From contig OX422184.1 in NCBI GenBank assembly GCA_949130485.1, positions 20,290,824 to 20,354,823 on the forward strand: a DNA stretch of 64,000 bases. The letters run 5' to 3'. A program made the position numbers and the translations under genes. The DNA is from Agelas oroides (Eukaryota; Porifera; Demospongiae; Agelasida; Agelasidae). The notes beneath the pieces are model-generated. The model saw nothing but the letters and a program-made list of their open reading frames with translations. It was not told the DNA's origin and ran no database searches. Positions within the stretch are counted from its first letter, which is position 1. Every line of letters starts with the position of its first letter. This document shows positions 52,201-59,770 of the stretch, piece after piece.

Positions 52201-55200
52201 CGAGTATTGTCTCCCACCAGATTGTAGCCAATATTACAACTGTAGGTTGCTATCTGTCTGAATGTTGTTCCATTGGGATGACTAACTTGCCCATTGGTAG
52301 TGGTATTCAAAGTTCTACAGTCTACAACTGTTGAATGAAAGAAAGTATATACATATATATATATTTGGTAGTGGCTAGAGAGCCGGTGGTGGAAATTAAA
52401 TTCTAGGGTCAATAACTTCTGATAGCAAACTCCAATTTTAATGAAACTGGTATCAGTAGATAGAGCTTTAAAAGAGCTACAGGCGTTTGGCTGTGCTTTA
52501 TATTGTCATAAATACAAATACAAACGCTTAAAGTACCGGTACCAGTACTTTAAGATTATGCGAAGTGAATTTTACTAGGTACGGCGCCTGTACTAAACAG
52601 CTTGCTGGAATAAAGGATATCATTTTGTAGCTCTTTTAAAGCTCTATCTACTGATACTAGTTTCATTCAAATTGCAGTTTGCTATCAGCAGTTATCGACC
52701 CTAGAATTTAAATTCCACTACCGGCGGTCTAGCCATTGTGTATATATTTATTATCCAGTTGATATCATGGCCGTCGGAAGCGGGGCGGCTGGGGCGGCCT
52801 TGGCCGCGCCACTTTTTCCGTAAGCCTGAACCTTGAATAATTTCAACAGGGAATGGCTGATCGCAGACAACACCACAAACTGGTGAAAGTCCACACCAGC
52901 CTTCTTCTTTAAAACGAGAATTTGAAAATTCGATCAAGCGCTCGTTTCAGTGGAATTGGTTTGATAGATGGTCGGCGGGACCAAGACCTTTCGGTGTGTA
53001 GTTACTGGCTGCAGTCCGCTCGTTGCTTGGAGCAGACATTTGGAACAAACTGCTCGTGATGCCGGCTACCAATATCACGAGTGTGAGTTCGTTCAGTGCT
53101 GCCCAACATATCAAGACGCTCAACGATGTCTCGGCAGTGTCTGAACCATTTGATGCTCTTGCACCTCGATAAAGGCGCACCGACGGCCTCGATTAACATT
53201 GTAGATGTTGCCAACAATTTCATTGCTAGTAATAATCACATGAAGCATATGTTTGGCACCGAGTTCAAGCCATCTGATCAACTATGAGTTATTATGTACT
53301 AATATTGTATGGTTTCTGGAATAACACTACGCAGTTCATTTCCATGTTTGTTTTTTTTCCTATCACGCAATTGCAAATTCATGCTATCATTATAGTATAG
53401 ACAATTACTGAGCGAACTAGCTTTGTGTTCCATCTTGGTCTGAACCGAGTTAGAGATATTCCATGAATTTCAATTCACCGAGATGCTGTGAGAGCTTCTT
53501 GATAGCCAAAAAAAGGATAAATAAAATTGTGACAAACCACCCTGAAAAAGCCTCCGACGGCCCTGGATATTCTTACAACAGTATTTTCCTATTTCCGTGC
53601 CGTGCAATATCGGTGTTATTGCACGGGTGTTATTGCACAAGGGGTCTCATTACTTTCACGTCGTTTCATGTCCCCTGTCACATGACCCACGAGGGGGTGG
53701 GGTCAGGACACGAGCGCACTTGTGTCTACTGGGGGTATTAAAACCTGCCACGAAACAGAAATGAAGATGCAGCCAACGTGAAACTTTGCCTGCTAAAACC
53801 AGTAATGTCTAATTTCCGGCCACGGACAACCTACAGGACGGTGAAATTCATCTTTGCGCTGGAGGATTGAGGCACTGTGGGATCAGCACTGAACTAAAAT
53901 TTATGCAACAAAACCTGATGGAGCTGCCTTGATGCCAACCAGCTATGGCTGTGAAGATGATGAATGTGTAGATGGAAGCACAATAAGTCCTGCAACAGTA
54001 TATGTGCATGTTTTTAGGACTTAGAAAAATGGAACAATTGTATTTGAGGACGAACACTGGTTGGAACTTGCAGTAATATACATGTACAGTTACTTCAGAG
54101 TTCACTGCAGTATCATTGGTACACATGGAACCAGAGCGTCCTTAGCGTTATTCCCTGGCTCCTCTAGGCCCAGCTTTTGTCAGCTGAGTGCAGCCTTGGG
54201 AATGAGGCTATAAACAGATTATCACCTGTCAGTGTGCAGTCCAGAGATTACATATGAAACTCTGTGGTGTATAGCCTGCTAGAGGCTACCAGTGATTGCA
54301 ACAGTGAAAGTGCATGTTGATATATATTCATTATCAGAGACTGTACTGCACTGCATACTATAACAGAAGACATACAAAAAGATATAGAGGTTTCAACAAG
54401 TTTAATCAGTCAAAGGTCAAATAATCACATCTCCCCTCACTTAGATCAACACAGTCATTGTGGGATAGTCTCGTCCCCAGACCTTGAAAACCGGAAAGAG
54501 AGTCTGCTGTTCTGAGCAACATTTCTTGTCACATGGGGTGGGGTCTATGGCATAAAGAATGTCATAGGCCTAATGACATTTTACATCCGGGACTCCAGTT
54601 TTCTGACGACTTAGACTTCTGCATGATATGGTTTACTAAAGCTTGATAAGACCGCAATGTTTCTTGGGAAAAGCTGTGAGGTAAGTTTTTTCAGTTTGGT
54701 TCAAAATACGATCGCTAATGTCATGCACATATAATTGTGCATTCTAGAATCTGATTCAAGCTCTCAGATCGGGGAGCTACCCTGCCCCATGCGACAAGAA
54801 AAGTCATTCAGAACACTAGACCCTCGCATGTGCAAGAGGGTCTGGGCATGAGACTAATTCACGGGGTTGACTTGACTGACACTTGGTATAGGTTCACACT
54901 TGGCTTCCAGGTTTGCATCCAGGCTCGCCCACCACACACGGCTTCTTGCCAAGCTTTTCATCCTTGCAATGCCTTGGTGTACATATATCTCACACAGTTC
55001 CTGGATTATTCGCTCTCTTCCTGATGGTCGAACAACCACTTGTGCATTCCAAAGTACACAACCATCCAGCACACTCAACTCTTGCCTCCTCTAATTCTGC
55101 TACACTCCTCCCTTTGGCTCTTGAGAAGGCCAACCATAGACCACAAACCTTGGTCCAAGTCTTGATCTGCTTGGCTGTCTAAGGTGATACAGTGTCCAAA

Positions 55201-57110
55201 TTCTCTACAAGCAAGAGGACGTTACTAGGGATTGGATGGAATGACTGTAGGACTCTGAGGAAGTGGCAAACGGCATAGTCTTGGCAACAGGCTGGGTTGG
55301 AAGCAAACAAAATGCACAGCCTGGTTTCCAGGCCTTCTCCGGCTTGATCACTTGAGTGCACCAAATCCTGAGCTCTACTGACACTGCCACACTGTCACAG
55401 TCCACACAATTTTACAACAGTTATCATAACTGACTTATACCTCTAGACAGAGCTTCCATCTGCCTCCTTTGAACCATCAACAGACCAAGAGTGCGTGAAT
55501 AGACTCGAACTGCGTAGACTATAATTTACATGTCGAATAACCTACATATGCATGCTAGCTCCACCCACACATATCACGTGAGGGGGCATGCAACGACGTG
55601 AAAGTATTGAGACCCATTGCACAAGGGGTAGCTAGAAGGTATAAAACCTGGAATGGAACGGAACGGAACGCGCGATGGAAAATATGTCAGCTCATCAATG
55701 TACGGAGAGCTCATCTCGCGTCCTGTATATACCAGCCACGAAGACTGGACAAGCATACAGCAGACAGTATAGAGCCACACCAAGCGTATGAAACATTCTA
55801 GCCGTCTACCTGGTATCTTCGTCTGGCGTCGCCGACCCTTCGCTTGCAAGGGAGGGGTCGGCGATGTCACTACCGTCTCTGGGCTCAGCCGTGGGGAGTG
55901 GAGTTACCTGTGGCTCACCCTGGAACAGGAAGGGAATGGTATCGCGTTCTGTACTCTCCACAAATACGAAACAAGCATCACCAGAGAGCGTCCGCTGGCA
56001 CGTCAACATCCAGCGGGCTAGGACAGTTGTTGGCTCAGCCATGAGATGTATTACCAGTATATCTATAGCTCAGTTTACTACGATGTTTCATTAGCTTACT
56101 TAGCTTTGTGCTAGAGCTTGTTTCAATAGTACAGGCCCGTTTCCTGTTCCACTGAGCAACTCGTAAGCTAACATGACCTATTACTGAGCCCATAGCTGGC
56201 TGTATCCTATGTCCACGTCGTATTGTGCGTCAATTACTTCCGGTTCCGTTCCGTTCCGGGTCCCATGTAGAAGCGTTTGCGACCGGGATCAAAATTCAAT
56301 CAAGCGATCAAAGCCCTTTTGGGGGGCCGATCAAGGGATCAAGGTGGCCTCCGAACTAATCAACGGATCAAGAACGCGCGGCTATAACTTGACCTTTGAC
56401 CCTGAAAATCAAGCGATCAAGAGCTTCAGAAGGGAACGATCAAGCGATCAAGCACACTTTTTGCCGATCAAACATTTTGATCGCGGTCGCCAGCGCTTCA
56501 ACAGGCGACATATAAGTGACTACCCCTTGTTGGACGGACCACAGAGCTACGCGAAATCCTAGCAACCACGATAATATATGCGTTCTAACGGCGAGTTACT
56601 CGGTACTTTGTGTGAGAAGAGACACGACGCGACTGTGGTAATGGATAATAAACATTTTATTACACTCGTTAGCGTGCATATCACGATTATTGCACTCGTG
56701 GGCTGCATTTTCACTCGCCTTCGGATATCCGGCGCCAACTCATGCAATAACTCGCGATATTGCACGCTAACTCGTGTAATAAGTTATATATATCAGTTAA
56801 GTTCGACAAAATTTGTGGGTTCAAGTTGGTAGCCAAGGACCATCTGTCCATTTTCATTTTGACATGCATATGTGATATCATGAATTACACCTTTAAGTTA
56901 CAGGCTACATACATACAGTCAAGTTTGGCTCACTGATGCAGGTAGGTTCACTCCCAGACCACATTCCATCAGCTTGACACATGCGAGTACTATTTCCCAC
57001 CAGGTTATACTCTGTGTCACAACTGTAAGTGGCTGTCTGTCCAAATGTTGTTCCATTGGGATGACTAACTTGGCCGTTGGTGGCGGTATTCAAAGTTCCA
57101 CAGTCCACAA
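28276..57110 (-). CDS. CCP-repeat receptor tyrosine kinase (gene model)
   Basis: Proposed single-pass membrane receptor. In transcription order there are 15 CCP exons (R to D, 59 codons each), a transmembrane exon, two juxtamembrane exons and six exons completing a tyrosine kinase. CCP exons are phase 1-1. The last one ends phase 1, the transmembrane exon starts phase 1, and the nine exons from there sum to 1340 nt, giving with one base from exon D exactly 447 codons including the stop. Sushi modules usually bind proteins outside the cell and the kinase would phosphorylate tyrosines at the inner membrane face. The first exon and signal peptide were not found and should lie above 57110. The link across the 5.5-kb intron is inferred from phase, strand and order. 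Alternatively, some CCP exons belong to a separate transcript. Confidence 0.72.
28865..29007 (-). CDS. Receptor kinase exon: subdomain IX-X
   Basis: It starts in phase 0 with [12 protein letters not shown] and continues [11 protein letters not shown] and NGERPSKP, all standard in receptor tyrosine kinases. The donor is AT|GTATGT, phase 2. Confidence 0.93.
29469..29609 (-). CDS. Candidate alternative terminal exon
   Basis: This 47-codon frame follows a CACTAGAG acceptor in phase 0, the phase in which the upstream kinase exon (30242-30407) ends. It encodes [19 protein letters not shown] and then DEPLNDLF, and stops at 29469. Used instead of exon 28865-29007 it would end the protein after the SEKTDV segment with an acidic YDEP-bearing tail and no kinase C-lobe. 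It could also be a relic of a paralog's tail. Confidence 0.4.
   Translation of the reverse strand, partial: DMEPMEMVSSSISSASDDDYDEPLNDLFPKKPSVFPCMAQNVPQNT
29783..29805. repeat. Poly-C tract
   Basis: A 23-base C homopolymer lies in a receptor intron. Similar tracts occur at 21840 and 47761. Confidence 0.95.
30242..30407 (-). CDS. Receptor kinase exon: DFG and activation loop
   Basis: It encodes [20 protein letters not shown], the metal-binding DFG and an activation loop with two tyrosines. [20 protein letters not shown] follows. The usual A-P-E is A-Y-E here. It starts in phase 2 (after an ATAG acceptor) and ends in phase 0 before GTGAGT. Confidence 0.94.
30527..30639 (-). CDS. Receptor kinase exon: catalytic loop
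   Basis: It encodes [20 protein letters not shown], then [26 protein letters not shown] is the tyrosine-kinase catalytic loop with the base aspartate intact. It begins in phase 0 and ends in phase 2 at a GTAGGT donor. Confidence 0.94.
30775..31119. mobile_element. Possible hAT-like MITE in kinase intron
   Basis: The left end is CAGGGCCGTCTCAAGC and the right end is the loose inverse GCTACAGCCCTG. The arms agree only over about 8-10 bases and no clean target duplication is seen. Confidence 0.35.
31727..31941 (-). CDS. Receptor kinase exon: alpha-C to hinge
   Basis: It encodes [17 protein letters not shown], in which the glutamate should pair with the ATP-site lysine. [12 protein letters not shown], the hinge [17 protein letters not shown] and an acidic MSDDEDTD insert follow. 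It begins in phase 1 and ends in phase 0. Confidence 0.93.
32706..32795 (-). CDS. Receptor kinase exon: glycine loop and lysine
   Basis: Together with the preceding exon it makes [11 protein letters not shown], the ATP-binding loop. It continues to EIVAVKTIK with the catalytic lysine. It is exactly 90 bp, phase 1-1. Confidence 0.93.
32891..32997 (-). CDS. Receptor juxtamembrane exon 2
   Basis: It encodes [20 protein letters not shown], then [15 protein letters not shown] leading into the kinase. The acceptor is TTTTAAG, entering in phase 2, and the donor gives phase 1. Confidence 0.88.
33231..34559. mobile_element. Foldback element in receptor intron
   Basis: The ends are TACGCTGGCCGAGAA and the inverse TTCTCGGCCACCGTA, with ACATAT repeated directly on both sides (33225-33230 and 34560-34565). 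Inverted similarity extends deep inside: the stretch near 33633-33715, with ATATGAAATGGT and AGGCCTGTCATTATT, recurs inverted at 34145-34240. Subterminal zones are rich in TGGCCGCGT phrases. It contains no transposase. Confidence 0.82.
34991..35771. mobile_element. TIR element with AACCCTCGGCGC ends
   Basis: The left end reads TAACCCTCGGCGCGCATGC and the right end is the inverse of AAACCCTCGGCGCAGCAG. Near the left end there is a second inverted CCGAGGGTTA and a TGTGTGTC repeat. It lies in the intron between the two juxtamembrane exons. Confidence 0.7.
35938..36012 (-). CDS. Receptor juxtamembrane exon 1
   Basis: A 75-bp exon encoding [20 protein letters not shown] and FDKH. The tyrosine in THTYVED is a candidate docking site. 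It is bordered by ATGCAG and GTACTG, phases 2-2. Confidence 0.85.
36013..37371 (-). other. Receptor intron, no feature resolved
   Basis: No exon is seen. A TAGCCTCATACCCAGGCCA phrase at 36824 and a partial inverse at 36857 suggest a small copy of the CTCGTTCCCAGG-type MITE. Confidence 0.4.
37372..37902. mobile_element. TIR element with TTGGGGCGAGCCTGA ends
   Basis: The left end is TTGGGGCGAGCCTGAGCGAG and the right end the inverse (CTCGTTCAGGCTCGCCCCAA). A short ACGT run and a CTTG run occur near 37430-37465. It is a 531-bp non-autonomous element in the receptor intron. Confidence 0.82.
37969..38110 (-). CDS. Receptor transmembrane exon
   Basis: It encodes a short Ser/Thr-rich stem, then [20 protein letters not shown], then a CLIYY and a basic KRRKRRK stop-transfer stretch, the expected type I topology. 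The acceptor after TTAAACAG gives phase 1, matching the phase 1 end of CCP exon D. The donor AG|GTACTT gives phase 2. Confidence 0.9.
38507..38612. mobile_element. Repeat family X, head fragment
   Basis: The GAGAGTCAGTAGACTCTCT palindrome and following sequence match the starts of the copies at 2529 and 47195. The match fades after about 100 bases. Confidence 0.7.
38782..38846. repeat. (GA)n microsatellite, 5' flank of the LINE
   Basis: A GA tract of about 65 bp with two small interruptions lies immediately before the non-LTR element. Confidence 0.95.
40437..41110. mobile_element. 674-bp TIR element in the LINE
   Basis: It cuts the RT frame and is flanked by a 9-bp direct repeat AAGGCATTC (40428-40436 and 41111-41119). 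The ends are TAGCCTCGTTCACAGG and the inverse of TAGCCTCGTTCCCAGG. A longer inverted arm includes GTTCGAAAAATCGGAGAAAA and GGGCCTGGTATCC. A 9-bp duplication is typical of Mutator-like elements. No transposase is present. Confidence 0.88.
43071..43148 (+). repeat. 78-bp copy of LINE coding sequence
   Basis: These bases repeat 42724-42801 (the [10 protein letters not shown] coding stretch) within what should be the 3' untranslated region of the LINE. Confidence 0.9.
43231..43288. repeat. (GA)n microsatellite, 3' flank of the LINE
   Basis: A GA tract grading into GAGG repeats directly follows the non-LTR element. Confidence 0.93.
43612..43788 (-). CDS. CCP exon D (last, membrane-proximal)
   Basis: It has the same module and 177-bp length, but the usual GTGAGC donor is gone. 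The exon instead ends CAG G|GTGTGT, still phase 1, with TCQ in place of TCI. Joined to the transmembrane exon this reads TCQ-APSEATS. Confidence 0.85.
43969..44145 (-). CDS. CCP exon E
   Basis: Variant with [13 protein letters not shown] and NTSYNL. It shares these with exons H and J. Confidence 0.88.
44308..44484 (-). CDS. CCP exon F
   Basis: Variant with [12 protein letters not shown] and TRICQADG. Its closest sibling is exon K. Confidence 0.88.
44636..44812 (-). CDS. CCP exon G
   Basis: Variant with WSRSEPTC. It is paired with exon I 673 bp away; the intron carries the same ATTATATATATATCAG run. Confidence 0.88.
44976..45152 (-). CDS. CCP exon H
   Basis: Predicted protein is identical to that of exon J, and surrounding intron bases also match by eye. 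Confidence 0.88.
45309..45485 (-). CDS. CCP exon I
   Basis: Second copy of exon G, with one change seen (TYNCNTG for TYSCNTG). Confidence 0.88.
45649..45825 (-). CDS. CCP exon J
   Basis: Second copy of exon H in the 673-bp tandem duplication. Confidence 0.88.
45982..46158 (-). CDS. CCP exon K
   Basis: Like exon F but with WSRSEPTC. Confidence 0.88.
46310..46486 (-). CDS. CCP exon L
   Basis: Variant with DCGALNT and FRQMATYSC. Exon N, 687 bp upstream, encodes the same module. Confidence 0.88.
46650..46826 (-). CDS. CCP exon M
   Basis: Variant with SHPDGTTF and DGIWSG. Exon O is its duplicate. Confidence 0.88.
46997..47173 (-). CDS. CCP exon N
   Basis: Duplicate of exon L. Repeat family X is inserted 21 bases above its 5' (high-coordinate) end, in the intron. 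Confidence 0.88.
48113..48398. mobile_element. 286-bp PIF/Harbinger-like MITE
   Basis: The ends are GGCCACTCCAAGTTGATT and its perfect inverse, flanked by TTA on both sides. The matching place in family X copy 1 (about 3430-3440, AGGCTTAGGTCTAAC) has a single TTA and no insertion. A TTA duplication fits the PIF/Harbinger group. There is no transposase. Confidence 0.93.
48817..49293. repeat. 60-bp satellite, eight units
   Basis: Seven full 60-bp units and a final 57-bp unit begin TAGCCTCGTTCCCAGTCCAT and contain GTGGGAGGAGCTAGGAAGTG, then GTCTGAGAACGAGG. They differ at only a few sites (AGTCC or AGGCC). Each unit is itself a small inverted-end element. Period 60 keeps long open frames in several phases, which are not genes. 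Confidence 0.97.
49637..49813 (-). CDS. CCP exon O
   Basis: Duplicate of exon M (GMW rather than GIW), now 2.5 kb from exon N because of the family X insertion. Confidence 0.88.
49908..51775 (+). mobile_element. BEL/Pao relic, block 2
   Basis: It includes the same leader as 1-294, then gag-like sequence. [13 protein letters not shown] and NWRSFWEWF lie at 50900-50970. A knuckle [14 protein letters not shown] followed by CRKC lies at 51352-51420. Stops and frameshifts are frequent, and RT is missing. Its last 150 bases before the CCP intron look like a different short repeat (GGGTGGGTGCTCTTTTGAGG). Confidence 0.85.
51827..52003 (-). CDS. CCP exon P, lacking the conserved Trp
   Basis: All four cysteines are present but the motif reads DGMRSG, so the invariant Trp is Arg. 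It starts VGCG, not VDCG. It corresponds to exon A of block 1. Confidence 0.82.
52151..52327 (-). CDS. CCP exon Q
   Basis: Variant VDCRTLNT with SCNIGYNL. It corresponds to exon B of block 1. Confidence 0.85.
52368..52738. mobile_element. MITE with about 110-bp inverted arms
   Basis: The left arm (GGCTAGAGAGCCGGTGGTGG, then AATTCTAGGGTC, ATAGAGCTTTAAAAGAGCTAC) is repeated inverted at 52625-52738 with few changes. The non-repeated middle is only about 150 bp. Confidence 0.9.
52767..53564 (+). mobile_element. hAT element relic with dimerisation domain
   Basis: The ends are CATGGCCGTCGGAAGC and the inverse of CAGGGCCGTCGGAGGC. GATAT occurs on both outer sides. Plus-strand translation gives [20 protein letters not shown], then after a frameshift [19 protein letters not shown] and IVDVANNFI...MFGTEF, the hAT C-terminal pattern. 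The upstream transposase is mostly lost. Confidence 0.78.
53565..54467. other. Unassigned receptor intron sequence
   Basis: The phrase ATTGCACAAGGGGT with nearby TATTAAAACCTG (53630-53745) recurs at 55615-55650. Neighbouring CACGTCGTT-type sequence is inverted between the two sites. No gene is seen. Confidence 0.4.
54468..54857. mobile_element. MITE with TAGTCTCGTCCCCAGACC ends
   Basis: The left end TAGTCTCGTCCCCAGACC and a right end inverse to TTAGTCTCATGCCCAGACC bound about 390 bp without a coding frame. Confidence 0.7.
54858..55078 (-). mobile_element. Ty3/gypsy integrase zinc-domain scrap
   Basis: The minus frame shows [34 protein letters not shown] and DANLEAKCE. This is the integrase N-terminal zinc-binding region of gypsy elements. 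The second half of the pattern and the catalytic core are absent. Confidence 0.8.
55079..56272. other. Unassigned sequence, possible inverted pair
   Basis: GGAACGGAACGGAACG at 55660 and CGTTCCGTTCC-type sequence at 56245 are inverted. A minus-strand open frame (56042-55806, acidic, 78 codons) lies between them. I do not recognise it. Confidence 0.35.
56273..56496. mobile_element. GATCAAG-rich inverted element
   Basis: The ends read GCGTTTGCGACCGGGATCAA and the inverse of GCGCTGGCGACCGCGATC. In about 220 bp the motif GATCAA occurs about 12 times, often as TCAAGCGATCAAG. Confidence 0.8.
56655..56785. repeat. Short foldback sequence
   Basis: The arm ATTACACTCGTTAGCGTGCA with ATTGCACTCGTG is repeated inverted in the second half around a GGATATCCGGCGCC centre. 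Confidence 0.8.
56934..57110 (-). CDS. CCP exon R (first recognised CCP)
   Basis: It reads [11 protein letters not shown] with [10 protein letters not shown] and resembles block 1 exon C. It would be the N-terminal CCP of the receptor unless further exons lie between here and the fibrinogen exon at 61 kb. Confidence 0.83.
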
Positions 57111-57191
57111 CTGTTCAAGATCAGGAAAAAGGGTTTGATCTAACATCTATATACCTATCTCAAAAACTTGCGGGTAGATATCCCCTAAATA

Positions 57192-58374
57192 GCGTACGGT
57201 CCCCTATTATGGCTATGATTTTGCTATTTTCTGTCATTATGCACAAACCCATTTACGTTTTATACATATATTCTTGCAACTAACCTTTGTCTATCTACAG
57301 GTGGCATTCTTGTCTTTTAGCTTGGTCTGATCGAACAAAGCAGGGTCATTCAATACCCACGTTTCACGTGGCCATAAGGCCAGACCAAATTGATTTTCTG
57401 TTTCACGGATTTTTTTCCTTCAAGTAGTGACCCGGCAGGTAGGTGAAAAAAAAATAAAAAATTAATTTTCCAACCTTTCACCTCACATCAATGCACACGT
57501 ATCAAATATTATAATATAGAGGTATGACAAAAGCAACGTTCAAAATCTTTCGAGGAACAACGGTGGTGGCGCCTCGCTTAACGACCACGGATAAGACGTG
57601 GATGCCAAGGAGTTAGAGTGCACAGGTGCGTTCTCTTTGACAGGAGACTAGCGAGGCCACGTGGTTATTCTAATTAGTGCACGCTTAATTAGCTTGTCCG
57701 CACTATATCCGCGTGCGCCTCCATCGCCCACGCAATTAGTATTTTTTCACGGCGCATTCAGAATGCTGACCCGCCGGATCCGTGAAACAGAAAATCAATT
57801 TGGTCTGGCCTAATAGGTAGACCGTCGCTTATTATGGCCACAGCGTGCTAACTGAGGAATAAAAGAGTTAAATTTACAAGCAATTTAACCCTCAATAGAC
57901 TTTGGCTACTGAATACGTCGTGCAAATTTATCGGTTCAGTACAATGTTCTGAGCAAGCACAGGAGCCCCTTCTGTCTAATGAAATTCATAACACATTTAT
58001 ATACATTTTATATGTACATGGAACAGAAGTGTTTACAATTCGATGCTCTATCCTTTCTCAGCTTCGTTCCAGTGACAGCAGAGCATGCAAAAGTGCTCTA
58101 CAAACTGAGATTTGTACTTGTTAATGCAAAAGGAAACAACATTACCTCTCTAGAGTTACCAGGATGCTGTCGAGCGAATATCATCGGTGACATGTTTGCC
58201 GCCAACAACTTTAAGCGATATTTCTCCGAAACCAGAAAATGCAGACGCCCCATTTTTTCATCCACTATGTTACCTTAGCATTACTACACATATGCAGGAA
58301 AAGTGGAATTGCTGAGTATTCAGAAAGTGCTAAATACAGTAAGTGGCCATAATAGGGGCCCGGCCATAATAGGG
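57192..58374. mobile_element. TIR element GTACGGTCCCCTATTATGGC
   Basis: The block 1 counterpart (CCCCAAATAAGTGCTTG at 10855) is uninterrupted. Here the same spot is split by 1.2 kb with inverted ends GTACGGTCCCCTATTATGGC and GCCATAATAGGGGACCGTAC. A 99-codon plus frame inside (57979-58278) has no recognised domain. Confidence 0.85.
57367..57813. mobile_element. Nested MITE with GGCCAGACCAAATTG ends
   Basis: Perfect inverted ends of more than 30 bases (GGCCAGACCAAATTGATTTT, then CTGTTTCACGGAT) are flanked by TAA, suggesting a 3-bp target duplication of PIF/Harbinger type. It lies inside the larger TIR element. Confidence 0.85.
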
Positions 58375-58683
58375 GACCGTACGCTAAGTGCTTGAAAGGT
58401 TTAATCCACCCCTCAATTTAGGTTTCACAAAGTGCTAGTAGCTACTAACCATATCACCAGTTCGGCTAGCAAGAGAACCCCAGGAGTGGTAGACTTCCAT
58501 GCAGATTAACTACTGGGGCCAACTTGCACATCAAGCTTGGCATATAGTGAAAGCTGGACCATGCAAGACAAATAACAAACAAACTGGTGCGGGGTCAACT
58601 TGCAAGCCAAACATCATTGTATGCACCTGAATTGCACCAGAGGGTTGCTTCTACGTTAGTAACCTTAGTGACAATACTAAAAC

Positions 58684-59770
58684 AGTGGCGGATGTAGAAA
58701 TTTAGAAAGGGGGGTTCAGTCACCGGCGAGCTTCGCGCGCCGGAAATTTTTGGGGTTGCCACGCCCACTTTCGGTCACGTGAACGCATTCATACAAAATA
58801 GCAGGAAGGCCGAACCGAGGGTCCGTCACAAGAGAAATCTCATACACTGTCCGACAGTGTTGTTTTAGTTAACTATAACTTTAACTAAATACATTTTAGT
58901 ATGGCCTTTTAAAATTTAGTTTAAGGCCACTGTTAATGAAATTCATGTTTCTGGTCACCCGCCCGCGCGTAATTTTAATGGCCGGTCGTAGATCGTTATT
59001 GGTGACGTTACGTCATTATTGGTCACGTGATCTAGATTCAGCACCTCATGCAGCTGTTCTGCCCGTTTGTGTTTCGAGCTTTCTCGCCTTTTACTGTTGA
59101 TAAAGTATGGGTCTGCTCAATTTCTGTGTGTATTGCACTTCAGCAAGAAGAACTCTTTTGCCATGGAAGATAGCAGAATGTCCACTTCCTACTTTTACCT
59201 TCAAGCAGTTCTATGAAGAGAAAGTAGGCTCCGAATTCTAAGAGGAAATGTAATTTTACAGGCAGTGACGTCGTCATAATGAATAATGAATACCTCTCGC
59301 CCACACTAGTTGTAGGGTAATTCCCTGACCAGAAACATGAAAAACCAACTAAACCTTTTTGCTAAGCTGGGAACTATAACTAAAATATCCAAGAACATAC
59401 AAGAAGAAACCTGTCGGCAGAAATCCAAACTGAAATCCAGAAATCTACTGTGAAATCCAGAAATCCACTCTGAAATCCGAAATCCACGTGAAATCCAGTG
59501 GATTTCAAAATCTCGTACGCCGAGGCGCGCCGTGGCGGACCCCTCGGGCCGAACTGAATATCTCGAAGCAACTCTAGGCCTAGTCAAACGTCTGGAGATC
59601 AGTAAGGAACTGATACGTGAGTGTGTAACTGTGCCTGGTTGTTGTTGCTGCATGCCACTGCTGCATAATTATTTGATGGACTCGTGCAGTTATGTACGCA
59701 AAATACATTACTAGCCGCCAAAGGGGGGTGCATTTGCACCCCCCTTACCCCCCCCCTAAATCCGCCACTG
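58684..59770. mobile_element. hAT-like element CAGTGGCGGATGTAG
   Basis: The left end is CAGTGGCGGATGTAGAAATT and the right end the inverse (CTAAATCCGCCACTG), with TAAAA outside both. Block 1 has no insertion at the matching place. No complete transposase frame is seen. Repeated GAAATCCAGAAATCCAC phrases occur near 59415-59500. Confidence 0.82.

Noticed and set aside
43612..52327. CRISPR-like array of evenly spaced repeats
   Set aside because: Units are 177-bp protein-coding exons with splice sites and about 150-bp introns, not short palindromic repeats with unique spacers.
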